From positions 1 through 25,816 of the IMG/VR virus record IMGVR_UViG_3300010883_000393: a stretch of DNA of 25,816 bases, one strand, 5' to 3'. The position numbers were made by a program, and so were the translations under genes. Source of the DNA: a virus. The notes under the pieces were generated by a model that worked only from the letters and a program-made list of their open reading frames with translations, had not been told where the DNA came from and made no database searches. Below are positions 6,564-14,770 of this stretch, piece after piece; position 1 is the stretch's first letter; each line of letters opens with the position of its first letter.

Positions 6564-7364
6564 ATGACAACCGTTGCAGTCCAAACCGTTCGGACGTTCC
6601 CAGCGAACGCCGCAGTCGCCAAGAATCTGCGAGTCGCACTGTCGGCTGGCAATATCGCAGCGGCTGGGATCACAGACACCGAGATCGGCATTCTCGAAGA
6701 GGCCATTCTCGCGAACGAAACGAAGGGAGCAGTTCGACTCTCTGCCACGAACGAGAGCGTCCGAGTAACTGCTGCTGGTGCCGTTACGCAATACGCCGAA
6801 GTATATGCCGCAGCGGGCGGCAAGATCTCAGCGACGCCGAGCGGCACTCGTTGGGGCATCGCACTCGAAGCAGCGAGCGGAGACGGCTCAGTCGTCGAAG
6901 TTCTTCGCCTGCCAGGAAGTGGAGAAGAGAACGCGATCGTCGCCGAAGAGATCACGTTCACCGAAGACGGCGACACCACCTACACTGGCGACGTTAACGT
7001 CCCTGCTGGTGCTGTCGTGATCGACGTGATCATTCACGCCGTCGCACTCTGGGACGATGGAACGTCGGCTTCGTTGAACGTCGGAGATGTCGCAGATCCA
7101 AACGGCATTTACGCCGGAGTTAATCTCAAAGCGACTGATCTTGCCGCTGGCGAGTCGATCTCGTTCGGACTGACAGGCGGCAAAGAAGGAGCAGATCTCG
7201 ACGGTGGTGAAACTGCTGGCGACCATGCTCGTCGTCGATACTTGGCAACGGCTCGGGTGATCAGCGGCGTCGTTGTCACCGGCGGCCAGAACGGAACTGC
7301 GGGACGAACTCGAATGATCGTTCTTTATACAGTGCCCAACTCGGTTGCTGCCACCGGCGTTTAA
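6564..7364 (+). CDS. Capsid decoration protein (DUF2190-like) with extra C-terminal beta domain
   Basis: 266 aa. The N-terminal ~110 residues resemble DUF2190/cement proteins: TVRTFPANAAVAKNL, then GAVRLSATNESVRVTAAG, and the closing stretch SGTRWGIALEAASGDGSVVEVLRLP. In phages of this layout such a protein occupies the lambda gpD slot between protease/scaffold and major capsid and stabilises the expanded shell. Residues ~115-266 form a second, Gly/Val/Thr-rich beta-type domain (DVNVPAGAVVIDVIIHAV, GVNLKATDLAAGESISFG, GRTRMIVLYTVPN) that could project from the capsid surface. The ATG at 6564 has GGAG 9 nt upstream and is preferred over an upstream TTG at 6549. Decoration role: fairly sure; role of domain 2: unknown. 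Confidence 0.75.
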   Translation: MTTVAVQTVRTFPANAAVAKNLRVALSAGNIAAAGITDTEIGILEEAILANETKGAVRLSATNESVRVTAAGAVTQYAEVYAAAGGKISATPSGTRWGIALEAASGDGSVVEVLRLPGSGEENAIVAEEITFTEDGDTTYTGDVNVPAGAVVIDVIIHAVALWDDGTSASLNVGDVADPNGIYAGVNLKATDLAAGESISFGLTGGKEGADLDGGETAGDHARRRYLATARVISGVVVTGGQNGTAGRTRMIVLYTVPNSVAATGV

Positions 7365-7422
7365 CTAAACTATTCAGAGAGATCGAGTCTCTCGTTCAAC
7401 AATTCAATCTCGGAGTTTAATC

Positions 7423-8466
7423 ATGGCAAGTCCATCCACCGCAATTACCCGACTCGATCTCTCGATGAGTTATGGAGAGTTCTCGCTTCTCGCGAACCAG
7501 CAGAAGTATATCGGGCTCCAAGTTCTTCCGCCGCTCGGAGTCTCGCAAGAGTCTTCGGAGTTCGCGAAGATCTCGATCGAGAGTCTTCTCACGAAGACAG
7601 AAGACACCGAGCGTCGCCCGAAGTCTGGCTACGCCCGCGACGACTGGACGTGGACCACAGACAACTATGCAGTGAAAGAACACGGCGTCGAAGAAGTCGT
7701 CGACGACGCAACTGTCGAACGTTACGGAGATGTGGTTCGAGCAGAACAGATCTCGCGGAATCGAGCAGTGAACCGAGTTCTCCAACGTCTGGAATACGAT
7801 ATCGCCGCTGCCGTTTTCAATACGACAACGTGGACTGGTTCTGCTCTCACGACAGCGATCGGCACTGCTTGGACGACTTCTTCGACGGCTGATCCGATCG
7901 CAGATATCGACGCAGCCCATGACAAGGTGAACACTGGTTGCGGTGAAGATGCGAATACTCTGATCGTCACGAAGAAAGGCTTTCGCTCGTTGATCAGAAC
8001 GGCCCGCGTCGAGGCTCTCTTGCAATACGATGCAAGCGAGTTACTGATCGCACTATCGAACGGCCAAAACCAATCGATGGTTTCCGAGATCACGTCTGGC
8101 CTCAAAGATCTCTTGCAAGTCGAGAAGATCTTAGTCGCTCGCGGTTTTGAGAACACGGCAGATCGCGGCCAAACTGCATCGATGTCTCGAATCTGGGACG
8201 ATACGATGGCGATGCTCGCAGTCGTCCACGATGATGGCATGGCTGGAGATCTCGAAGATCCCGCACCGCAGATCGGTCGAACTATCTTCTCGACGAAGAA
8301 CGGCGAGTCGTTGCCCGGATCATCCGACTCAGGCCACGGCTCGTTGATAATCGACGAGTATCGCGACGAGCCAGTTCGCGGTTCTGTCGTTCGTCCTCGC
8401 AATAAGCGACAAGTTAAAATCCTACACGCAGCAGCGGGCCACCTGTTGACTAACGCAACTGCATAA
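7423..8466 (+). CDS. Major capsid protein (HK97-fold, phage coat)
   Basis: 347 aa, the normal length for a coat protein without a long delta domain. It begins MASPSTAITRLDLSMSYGEF and contains IGLQVLPPLGV, then an E-loop-like charged region (ESLLTKTEDTERRPKSGYAR), an Asp/Glu-rich spine-helix region (VEEVVDDATVERYGDVVRAE, then ISRNRAVNRVLQRLEYDIAAAVF) and an A-domain section with NTLIVTKKGFRSLIRT. The end, GSVVRPRNKRQVKILHAAAGHLL, is typical of the last P-domain strand. Downstream of protease and decoration genes this is the expected slot. Two hairpins follow, fitting high expression and separation from the connector genes. Confidence 0.88.
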   Translation: MASPSTAITRLDLSMSYGEFSLLANQQKYIGLQVLPPLGVSQESSEFAKISIESLLTKTEDTERRPKSGYARDDWTWTTDNYAVKEHGVEEVVDDATVERYGDVVRAEQISRNRAVNRVLQRLEYDIAAAVFNTTTWTGSALTTAIGTAWTTSSTADPIADIDAAHDKVNTGCGEDANTLIVTKKGFRSLIRTARVEALLQYDASELLIALSNGQNQSMVSEITSGLKDLLQVEKILVARGFENTADRGQTASMSRIWDDTMAMLAVVHDDGMAGDLEDPAPQIGRTIFSTKNGESLPGSSDSGHGSLIIDEYRDEPVRGSVVRPRNKRQVKILHAAAGHLLTNATA

Positions 8467-8490
8467 CGTCTAGGCTTTCGTTTCGTGGGT

Positions 8491-8518
8491 GCGGCTCCGT
8501 CAGAAATGGCGGGGCCGT
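8491..8518 (+). terminator. GC-rich hairpin after major capsid gene
   Basis: GCGGCTCCG (8491-8499) pairs with CGGGGCCGT (8510-8518) over 9 bp including two G-U pairs, with a 10-nt loop. It lies 24 nt after the capsid stop. Only CCTTCG follows, so any termination is probably partial, which would set capsid mRNA above tail mRNA. Confidence 0.45.
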
Positions 8519-8548
8519 CCTTCGATTCGCGACTCATTTATTCGTAAG

Positions 8549-8569
8549 GATATCGTTAACTACGATATC
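8549..8569. promoter_or_regulatory. Inverted repeat GATATCG-N7-CGATATC
   Basis: Perfect 7-bp arms around TTAACTA, followed by CAATTTT, in the 135-nt gap between major capsid and connector genes. It is A/T-rich, unlike the surrounding coding sequence. It could be a protein operator, part of a promoter or a weak second terminator. Confidence 0.35.
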
Positions 8570-8601
8570 GCAATTTTCGGAACGTCTTCGTAGGAGTTGA
8601 G

Positions 8602-8973
8602 ATGGCCGAGTTCGACTCCATGTTCGAGTTATCCGCTGCTGGCGGGCACGCAGATCTCTTCGGAGAATCTGCGACGCTCATCCGCAACGGTGCCGAGACG
8701 ACAGGCGTCGTCGCCAGTTGGGAGGATCGCGAGTTCGACATTGTCGACGACGAAGGCGGCTCGCACTGGGTCGGGCTCCGAACGTGGACGATCGCTCTCG
8801 GTTCTTACTTGATCGACGGCGTCGCTGCGACTCCCAGAGAAGGCGATCTCGTTCAAGTAACCGAGAATGGCGTCGTTATAACTTTTGAAATAATGCCAGA
8901 AGGTGACGAGCCCGCGGTGCGAAAGCACTCGGGCGGTTATCGTTGGCGACTAACCTCGAAGAAAGTCTCTTGA
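8602..8973 (+). CDS. Head-tail joining protein (gpFII/Phage_attach-like)
   Basis: 123 aa. The start MAEFDSMFEL followed by an acidic/hydrophobic helix and HADLFGESATLIRNGAET is typical of small head-closure proteins related to lambda gpFII: a helix, then a beta-barrel with DG-type turns. Later beta strands include EGDLVQVTENGVVITFEI and YRWRLTSKK. In the virion it would seal the connector and accept the tail. The start has TAGGAG about 7 nt upstream. It follows the major capsid gene and precedes the other connector genes, as expected. Family recognised by pattern and place. Confidence 0.7.
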   Translation: MAEFDSMFELSAAGGHADLFGESATLIRNGAETTGVVASWEDREFDIVDDEGGSHWVGLRTWTIALGSYLIDGVAATPREGDLVQVTENGVVITFEIMPEGDEPAVRKHSGGYRWRLTSKKVS

Positions 8974-8977
8974 TCTA

Positions 8978-9460
8978 ATGGCCGTGCCTCTCGGAGTTCA
9001 TGCCCGTACAGCCCATGAGATCGCGAAAGCGATCAACGGTGCCGAGTTCTCGATCGGTGGTTTCACCGCTGTCCGATCGTATGCCGAATGGGATGAGAGC
9101 CTTGAAGACTTGAACGTCCTCCATCTCGATGTCGTGCCGTCTTCGCTCGAACACGATATCGAAACGAGAGGCGATATAAAATGGATTGTCGGCGTCGATG
9201 TCGGAGTTCGACAACGTTTCGGCCAAGACTCGCAAAATACGTCGACTGGGCGGATCGCGATCGAAGAACTCGACGCGATCGCTTATCTCTTCCAAGAGAT
9301 CTGCGAGTTCTTCACAACCGACAGGCTCGTCGACTTCGACTCTTGCGTCTGGTCGTCGACGACAGTCCGAACCGCTTTCGCTCGCATGGTTCTAAAAGAG
9401 AATCGGCAGTTTCAAGCGATCGTCCGAATTATCCACGAAGTGGAGGTCGTGATCCCATGA
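8978..9460 (+). CDS. Putative tail terminator / tail completion protein
   Basis: 160 aa, alpha/beta. No motif is diagnostic, but size and position between head-closure and gp10-like genes fit the lambda gpU-type tail terminator or a neck protein. The sequence has an early helix (RTAHEIAKAINGAEF), a beta strand with a central acid-rich section (HLDVVPSSLEHDIETRG, WIVGVDVGVRQRF), then a helix IEELDAIAYLFQEICEFF and strands ending RQFQAIVRIIHEVEVVIP. That succession resembles the tail-terminator fold with a terminal beta strand. It starts 4 nt after the previous stop and overlaps the next gene as ATGA, so it is translationally coupled. Confidence 0.6.
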   Translation: MAVPLGVHARTAHEIAKAINGAEFSIGGFTAVRSYAEWDESLEDLNVLHLDVVPSSLEHDIETRGDIKWIVGVDVGVRQRFGQDSQNTSTGRIAIEELDAIAYLFQEICEFFTTDRLVDFDSCVWSSTTVRTAFARMVLKENRQFQAIVRIIHEVEVVIP

Positions 9461-9894
9461 TTAGTGCAAGCGTCCAGACGAAGATGAACTCGAAGCCGTT
9501 AAAGAACGCTGTCGAAAAAGCAGCGTTTAAGAACTTCGGCCACGCAGCGTTTCGAATTCGGATCGATGCCCAAGCGATGATCAAGCGAGGGCCGACGATC
9601 AAGAAGAAGCGGGGCGGCAAAAAGAGAAAGCGACGAGAACACCAAGCGAGCCCAGCCGGTTCGCCGATCGCGACGAGTCGAGGACAAGCGAAGAGAGCGA
9701 TCGTTTATTCTGCGACGAAGGAGTCTGCGATCATCGGCCCACGCCACTCGTTTGTCGGGCTCTCGTTCCGGGCCCACGAACTCGGCGAAACGTTTCACGG
9801 AATCGACTATCCAGAACGGCCCACGATGGGCCCAGCACTTGAACAGAACTTGAACCGATTCGCGTCCGACTGGGCGGGAAGCATAGGAGAATGA
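9457..9894 (+). CDS. HK97 gp10-like / minor tail (virion morphogenesis) protein
   Basis: 145 aa, very basic in the middle (KKKRGGKKRKRREH, about residues 49-62). It has the features of the HK97 gp10-like neck/tail-completion family: an N-terminal helix (LKNAVEKAAFKNFGHAAFRI), a central segment with repeated strands (AIVYSATKESAIIGPRHSF) and the C-terminal signature of a Pro-rich turn followed by a helix (PERPTMGPALEQNLNRF). The ATG at 9457 is chosen because it overlaps the preceding stop (ATGA) and has GGAGG upstream; the same frame is open further upstream but would overlap that gene deeply. Role: joining of head and tail, by analogy. Confidence 0.62.
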   Translation: MISASVQTKMNSKPLKNAVEKAAFKNFGHAAFRIRIDAQAMIKRGPTIKKKRGGKKRKRREHQASPAGSPIATSRGQAKRAIVYSATKESAIIGPRHSFVGLSFRAHELGETFHGIDYPERPTMGPALEQNLNRFASDWAGSIGE

Positions 9895-9898
9895 TGTC

Positions 9899-10309
9899 AT
9901 GGCCAAACGCATGGGTTTCGAAGGTGTATTAAAATGGGGAGTTGCCGGAAGCACTGCTTCGACGAGTCTTCTGATCGCTCGCGACTTCTCTTATAAGTTC
10001 GAGAACACGGAAGCAGATGTCTCGGATCGCTCGTCGATCATCGCACTGATGGACGTAGGCCAAGTTAAGTTCTCGATCGAGTTCGAGGTGAACAACGACA
10101 ACTCGAACGCATTCATCTCGGCCCTTCGAATAGCAGCGGCGACGGGAGCAGCGATGGCTCTGGCCACAGAAGACTTCGCAACTGGGTGGGGAGTCGATGG
10201 CGACTTCATCGTCTCAGACGACGAAGGCATTCCGCTCGCGGATGCCCAGCGACTCAAGATAACAGCGTCGCCGACAGATAAGAACACCCGAGTTCCTGTC
10301 TGGGCTTGA
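9899..10309 (+). CDS. Major tail tube protein candidate
   Basis: 136 aa, beta-rich. Elements: MGFEGVLKWGVAGSTAS, a common opening of short siphovirus tail tube proteins, then LLIARDFSYKFENTEADVSDRSS and QVKFSIEFEVNNDNSNAF, the charged strand pair of the tube barrel, and an end with QRLKITASPTDKNTRVPVWA. Its length is short but within range for tube subunits. It lies between the gp10-like gene and the tail chaperone genes, the standard slot for the tail tube. AGGAG is found upstream of the ATG. Confidence moderate, since the next gene could also be a tube protein. Confidence 0.62.
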   Translation: MAKRMGFEGVLKWGVAGSTASTSLLIARDFSYKFENTEADVSDRSSIIALMDVGQVKFSIEFEVNNDNSNAFISALRIAAATGAAMALATEDFATGWGVDGDFIVSDDEGIPLADAQRLKITASPTDKNTRVPVWA

Positions 10310-10342
10310 TAACTTCGACCATCGCAGAAGATGTAAACAATT

Positions 10343-10972
10343 ATGGCATCAGGAATCTATTCGCGAAGTTTTTCAGTCGGCAGCAAGTCGATCGGAAGAT
10401 CGATTAGTCGAACTGGAGACAACTCCAAAGCGTGGGAGATCTCACTGGCAGCAGCCCAGGCGGGATCTCTCACGACGCGAAGCACCGACACCAGCGGCAC
10501 TATAACCATGACGAGTGGATCGCATACGATAACGACTGCGATGGTCGTCGATGTTTACTGGGCAGGCGGCGTCCAATACGGATGCACTGTCGGCACCGTC
10601 GTCGGATCTGATGTGCCGATCTCGGGCGGGTCCGGAGATGTTCTTCCGATCGCGACGACTGCTCTCACAGTCTGCGAACAAGTAACCGCGAAGATGGCGA
10701 TCGATGGAGACAATATCCAGATGATTGGCGTCGAGTCGTTCGACTCTGATGCGAGTTCGATCACTGATGCCGCCCACATTCAATTTCGCGACTCTGCTTC
10801 TGCTGAGATCGCCGAGATCGATCTCGTCGCGAACGCTATGCAGATCTGGGATATCGCAGGCGGCGACTCAAATATCTTTACTGGCAACGATATCGCGACC
10901 GCGAAACTCAGCAACGGCGGCACGACAGCGAAGACGATCAAAGTTCTCTCTCTTGAGGATTCGACCGCTTAG
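10343..10972 (+). CDS. Virion structural protein, tail (beta-rich)
   Basis: 209 aa, Ser/Thr/Gly-rich and almost entirely beta-like. It starts MASGIYSRSFSVGSKSIGRS, then has SGTITMTSGSHTITTAM, a central VYWAGGVQYGCTVGTVVGSD and a GGSGDVLP turn that I associate with repeated beta domains in phage virion proteins. The end (ATAKLSNGGTTAKTIKVLSLEDS) is again beta. It sits between the tube candidate and the tail chaperone, so a tube-decorating or second tube protein is the best guess. The Shine-Dalgarno is weak (AGAAG). No family is named with certainty. Confidence 0.5.
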   Translation: MASGIYSRSFSVGSKSIGRSISRTGDNSKAWEISLAAAQAGSLTTRSTDTSGTITMTSGSHTITTAMVVDVYWAGGVQYGCTVGTVVGSDVPISGGSGDVLPIATTALTVCEQVTAKMAIDGDNIQMIGVESFDSDASSITDAAHIQFRDSASAEIAEIDLVANAMQIWDIAGGDSNIFTGNDIATAKLSNGGTTAKTIKVLSLEDSTA

Positions 10973-11026
10973 GGGTATCGTTGTCTCCACACGAAACGTT
11001 TTAACCTTTCAAAATGGAGAAACGAA

Positions 11027-11539
11027 ATGGCGACCTTTGAAGACGAAAAGCAGCGATCTTGGGAAGTGCGAATCGATGCCCCGACGATCGAAGAGATTCG
11101 GCAGACGTTGAACATCGATATTATATCTCTCGACCCGAAAGATCGAATCTGGGAACGCCTGCACGACGATCTCGTTCTCGCAGTTCAAGTCCTAACGATC
11201 ATCGTCGCCCCTCAGTTGAAAGATGCGAACGTCACGCCGCGAGACTTCGGTGCGTCGTTAGTCGGCGACGCTCTCGACAACGGCCAGAAGGCTCTCGAAG
11301 ACGCCATCGCTTTTTTTTTCCCACCAGAGCGGAGAGACTTGCTTCGCAACCTAAACGAAACAAACCGAAAGACAGTCGCGAAGGGAATGATGATGGCAGT
11401 CGAGTCGCTGGACAACCTGACACCGGAAGTCGAGGCAGCGATGAAGAAGCGGATCGATGGCGAGATGAAGAAGGCATTGATCCGGTTGGAGACTGTTACA
11501 GATACGCCGGAGTGGTCGGAGTCTCGCCTCACGGATTGA
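11027..11539 (+). CDS. Tail assembly chaperone (gpG-like)
   Basis: 170 aa, acidic helical protein. Start MATFEDEKQRSWEVRIDAPTIEEIRQTLNID, then DLVLAVQVLTIIVAPQLKDANVTPRDFG and a helix up to KKALIRLETVTDTPEW. This fits gpG-type chaperones that coat the tape measure during tail assembly: same place, size and acidic/helical content. A run of nine T (11311-11319) encodes FFF and gives two canonical -1 slippage heptamers. An adjacent open frame (-1) continues to 11763 and looks like the gpT part. The Shine-Dalgarno is ATGGAG about 7 nt before ATG. Function by analogy; fairly confident. Confidence 0.75.
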   Translation: MATFEDEKQRSWEVRIDAPTIEEIRQTLNIDIISLDPKDRIWERLHDDLVLAVQVLTIIVAPQLKDANVTPRDFGASLVGDALDNGQKALEDAIAFFFPPERRDLLRNLNETNRKTVAKGMMMAVESLDNLTPEVEAAMKKRIDGEMKKALIRLETVTDTPEWSESRLTD

Positions 11540-11763
11540 CACTTCGACAACTTCGCAAGATGGCAGTCGGCAAGCAGAGAGCAGCGAGATCGATCGTCGT
11601 CTCTCAAGCGATATTGATATTCAGTCCGCTCGACGAAGACGGCGTCGCAGAGTTCATCCGCTGCGGCCAGTTGAACACTGCAAGCGAAAGAACGGATCGA
11701 GATGTCGAAGAGATAGAATACTCGCCAGAGTGGATTAAACGAACGTTGAAGCTAGGAGACTGA
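11512..11763 (+). CDS. Tail assembly chaperone extension (gpT-like), -1 frame
   Basis: This frame is -1 relative to the gpG-like gene and reads on to 11763. The C-terminal part VGVSPHGLTLRQLRKMAVGKQRAARS matches the usual start of second-frame tail chaperone domains (TLRELxxMAxGRR-like), followed by LIFSPLDEDGVAEFIRCGQL and the end SPEWIKRTLKLGD. It would normally be made as a gpG-T fusion by frameshift. The listed start (GTG 11512) is only the first plausible independent start; TTG 11536 and ATG 11560 are alternatives, none with a good Shine-Dalgarno. The frame is open upstream to 11059. It ends 3 nt before the tape measure. Confidence 0.55.
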   Translation: MVGVSPHGLTLRQLRKMAVGKQRAARSIVVSQAILIFSPLDEDGVAEFIRCGQLNTASERTDRDVEEIEYSPEWIKRTLKLGD

Positions 11764-11765
11764 TC

Positions 11766-13958
11766 GTGGCCCGTAAAGATATCGAAGCTGGCAAGTCGTT
11801 CGTTGAGTTATATCTCAAGCAGTCGAAACTCGTCAAAGGTTTGCAAGCAGCCAAGCAGCGAATGCAGTCGTTCGGCAAGAACGTCTCGATGGTCGGTGGT
11901 GCGATGGCTGGGGCAGGAACTGCAATCATAACGCCGCTTATCGCTGCTGCTGCGAAGTTCGCAGAAGTCGGAAGCGAGTTGTCGAAGATCAGCGTCCAGA
12001 CCGGAGCGAGCGTTACGGAGCTTGGGCGGTTGAAGTATGCGGCCGAACAACTCAAAGTCGATCCAGACGATCTCACAGGTGCGATCGAAGAGATGAACAT
12101 TCGATTGGGCGAGACTGTGAAAGACGGCGTCGGGCCGATGGCAGAGGCCCTAGATCATCTCGGGATCGATCCCGATCAGTTGAACGCTCAAAGCGTCGAG
12201 CAGCGACTCGGGACGATCGGCGACGCTCTCAAGGGAGTCGAAGACGATTCGCAACGAGCGTTCTTGGCCGACGAACTTCTCGGTGGCGACGCTTTCAAAA
12301 TGCTGCCGATGCTGATGGCCGGAGCGAAGGGAATGAAAGCACTCGGCGACGAAGCAGAAGGCATGGGGCTCGTCATGGACGAAGCGTCTGCATCGTCCGC
12401 AGTTACGCTCTCTGCTGCTTGGAGCAAAATGCAGAAGGTGTTTGGCGGGATCGTTACAACCATCGGCAGTGCAGTCGCTCCAGTGCTTGTCGAAGCGACT
12501 GCATTCATTACCCAGATCGCTCTCGCAGTGCGAAAGTGGGTCTCGGAGAATAAAGAACTTTTTGCCATGCTCTTGAAAGTCGGCGGGGCTCTGGTGATCG
12601 CGGGCTCAGTGATCGCAGCAGTCGGCGTCGGCATCGCTGCACTCGGCACCGCACTCGGCGGAATCGCAACGTTCATCGGTATAGTCGGGGCGGCTGTTAC
12701 GTTCTTACTTTCTCCATTCGGCTTGATCGCGACTGCTCTCGTCGTCGGTGCAGTGCTATGGGTGAAGTACACAGACAGCGGCCAACGAGCGTTCTCGTTC
12801 TTTCTCGATTCGTTTAAAGAGATGCTCTCGATCGCGAAGCAGACGTTCGGCGGGATATTCGACGCGATCGTCGGCGGCGATCTCGCACTCGCTGGCCAGA
12901 TCGCGATAACAGGTCTGAGAGTGATGGTCCTCACAGGGCTCGTCGCACTGTCCGAGATGATTGGCGGCGTCTGGGGCGGAGCAGTCGCCGGCATCGGCGG
13001 ATCGCTTATGCGGGGCGATGTCTCTGGAGCGTGGAAGAAAGGCATCGCCATGATGTCTGCTGCTTGGAAGTCGTTCGTCTCATGGGTGATCGGGGCGACT
13101 GCTGCGATGGGGCGTGGGATCACGAAGACGTGGGCTGGAGCAGTGAAAGGCACTGCGAATTGGATGCTCCAAACATCTGCCAAAGGCGGGGCGATGGGTA
13201 AAGCGATGAGTGCTATTCTCGGCGTCGATATGCAGGAGCAGCAGAAGCGATCCGACTCTCTTCACTCAGACAAAAATAAACAAGCCTACGTTCGCAACTT
13301 GGAGTCGATGATCCCAGAACTCGAAGCCAGACTCGTCAAAGCCCAAGCTGGCGGCGATACGAAAATGGTTTCTCGGCTGCTCGCTTCGATCGCTCGAACT
13401 CGCGGAGAGATCGAGAGTGCGGGTGGTAGCTTTCTTGGCGGCGACGAGTCTCAAGATGTCGTAAAAGGTGCGATGGATCTCGTCGCTGGAGACATCGATC
13501 AGAAGGCCGACTCTGCGATCGCAGCGATCGACGCTTGGCAAGAGAAAGTCGGCGGGGCCGCAGATGCAGCGAGAGACGAAGCACTCGGCGAACTCGCTGC
13601 GAACACGTCTGGCGATCTCGGTGGAGTGAAAGACGAACTTGGCAAGGCTCAGGCTGCTCTCGACAAGTTGACGGCAGACGCAGCGAAGAAAGCGAAGAAG
13701 AAGAGAGACGAGATCAAGCACGCACTGGGCGGCGACGGTGGCGATCCGATCGGCGGTGGCGGCCCAGCAGCGAAAGACGGTGGCGTCGCAGTCTCGTTCT
13801 CTGCTGCTGCTCTCGTTGCAATGGCTGGTGGCGGCGAGACACCTGCAGAGAAACTCCGCAAGGAAGTCGTCGCCCATCGCAAGTTGCAAAAGGACGCGAA
13901 CGATATGCAACTTCTCGCACTCAATAAATTAGATAATCTTGGATTCAAGTTCGCATAA
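11766..13958 (+). CDS. Tape measure protein
   Basis: 730 aa, the longest head-tail gene, directly behind the chaperones. Typical features: helical N terminus (AGKSFVELYLKQSKLVKGLQAAK), Ala/Gly-rich helices, a section with SKISVQTGASVTELGRLKYAAEQ that recurs in tape measures, and a long hydrophobic region (residues about 269-333) with several membrane-like segments, as needed for DNA passage through the inner membrane. A charged helical C-terminal third (ELEARLVKAQAGGDTKMVS onward) contains a Gly-rich patch (GGDGGDPIGGGGPAAKD). At about 1.5 angstrom per residue it implies a tail near 110 nm. Start is GTG 11766 with AGGAG 7 nt upstream; the gpT-like frame ends 3 nt earlier. Confidence 0.88.
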   Translation: MARKDIEAGKSFVELYLKQSKLVKGLQAAKQRMQSFGKNVSMVGGAMAGAGTAIITPLIAAAAKFAEVGSELSKISVQTGASVTELGRLKYAAEQLKVDPDDLTGAIEEMNIRLGETVKDGVGPMAEALDHLGIDPDQLNAQSVEQRLGTIGDALKGVEDDSQRAFLADELLGGDAFKMLPMLMAGAKGMKALGDEAEGMGLVMDEASASSAVTLSAAWSKMQKVFGGIVTTIGSAVAPVLVEATAFITQIALAVRKWVSENKELFAMLLKVGGALVIAGSVIAAVGVGIAALGTALGGIATFIGIVGAAVTFLLSPFGLIATALVVGAVLWVKYTDSGQRAFSFFLDSFKEMLSIAKQTFGGIFDAIVGGDLALAGQIAITGLRVMVLTGLVALSEMIGGVWGGAVAGIGGSLMRGDVSGAWKKGIAMMSAAWKSFVSWVIGATAAMGRGITKTWAGAVKGTANWMLQTSAKGGAMGKAMSAILGVDMQEQQKRSDSLHSDKNKQAYVRNLESMIPELEARLVKAQAGGDTKMVSRLLASIARTRGEIESAGGSFLGGDESQDVVKGAMDLVAGDIDQKADSAIAAIDAWQEKVGGAADAARDEALGELAANTSGDLGGVKDELGKAQAALDKLTADAAKKAKKKRDEIKHALGGDGGDPIGGGGPAAKDGGVAVSFSAAALVAMAGGGETPAEKLRKEVVAHRKLQKDANDMQLLALNKLDNLGFKFA

Positions 13959-13968
13959 AGGATAGGCC

Positions 13969-14769
13969 ATGTTTCGATTCAAAGAGCGGCCCGGCAGCGG
14001 TGCGGCACAGGGCGAGAAGCCGACTGTAACTCTTCTCTATACTGCGGCTGGTTCGACAGATCGTCTCTTCGTTCATGGCTACGCGATCAATGCGACGCCA
14101 GCAGTCGTATCGAGTCCGTTCGGCACTCTTCATCGCCAAGATGTGAAGATCGCCCCGACTGGCTACGATACTTGGAGCGTCGACGTTCCATTCGCGAAGA
14201 AGAAGAACGAGACTGGCGAGTATACGCTCTCTTTCGATACGACTGGCGGCACCGTTCATCTCACGACATCGAAAGAAACCATCGGGCAATATCCGATCGG
14301 GGCGGCTCCAGATTTCAAGCAGTCGATTGGAGTGAAGAAAGACGCTGTCGACGGGGCCGACATAATCATTCCATCTCTCAAGTTGACCGTGAGTTTCAAG
14401 CATAAGTTTGGAGTGATCACTCTTCCGCAGATCAAGCAGATCTCGGCGATCACGGGCACTGTGAACTCGACGACGTTTCTCACGTTCGCCCCCGGCGAGG
14501 TTCTCTTCACAGGTGCGACAGGCAGCGAAGGAACCGACTCAGACACCACTGTCCAATATAGTTACGTTATGTCCGAGAACGCTGTCGGCTTGGCGTTCGG
14601 TGATGTCGCTGGAGTCGCGAAGAAAGGCCACGAACTCGCGTGGATAAAATTCACAGACGCAGTCGACGCGGGCCCGCCCAAGCGACCGATTAAGAAGCCA
14701 CAGTTCGTTTATGTCGAGCGAGTCTACGAATCGACAGACTTCGCGACGATCTTCGGGTTCGGGGAATAA
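13969..14769 (+). CDS. Putative distal tail / tail-tip protein
   Basis: 266 aa, beta-rich, no confident family. It begins MFRFKERPGSGAAQGEKPTVTLLY and has several Thr/Val strands (TGGTVHLTTSKETIGQYPIG), a central GVITLPQIKQISAITGTVNSTTF and a charged end with KRPIKKPQFVYVERVYESTDFAT. Position right after the tape measure is where siphoviruses place the distal tail (Dit) or tail-tip hub protein. It starts 10 nt after the tape measure stop, with AAAGGATAGG upstream, and ends just before the Cys/Thr-rich protein. Virion structural role likely; exact identity open. Confidence 0.55.
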   Translation: MFRFKERPGSGAAQGEKPTVTLLYTAAGSTDRLFVHGYAINATPAVVSSPFGTLHRQDVKIAPTGYDTWSVDVPFAKKKNETGEYTLSFDTTGGTVHLTTSKETIGQYPIGAAPDFKQSIGVKKDAVDGADIIIPSLKLTVSFKHKFGVITLPQIKQISAITGTVNSTTFLTFAPGEVLFTGATGSEGTDSDTTVQYSYVMSENAVGLAFGDVAGVAKKGHELAWIKFTDAVDAGPPKRPIKKPQFVYVERVYESTDFATIFGFGE

Positions 14770-14770
14770 A

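Noticed and set aside
6053-6979. Long leftward open frame (308 codons) opposite the scaffold and decoration genes
   Set aside because: It spans two well-supported rightward genes, has no leader, and open antisense frames of this size recur throughout because of the TCG/CGA-rich codon bias.
9181-9456. N-terminal extension of the gp10-like gene
   Set aside because: Arg/Ser-rich shadow of the gene at 8978; the ATG at 9457 overlaps the previous stop and has GGAGG.
12188-13183. Leftward open frame (331 codons) opposite the tape measure gene
   Set aside because: Ser/Pro/Ala-rich shadow of the Ala/Gly-rich tape measure; no ribosome site and no neighbours in that direction.
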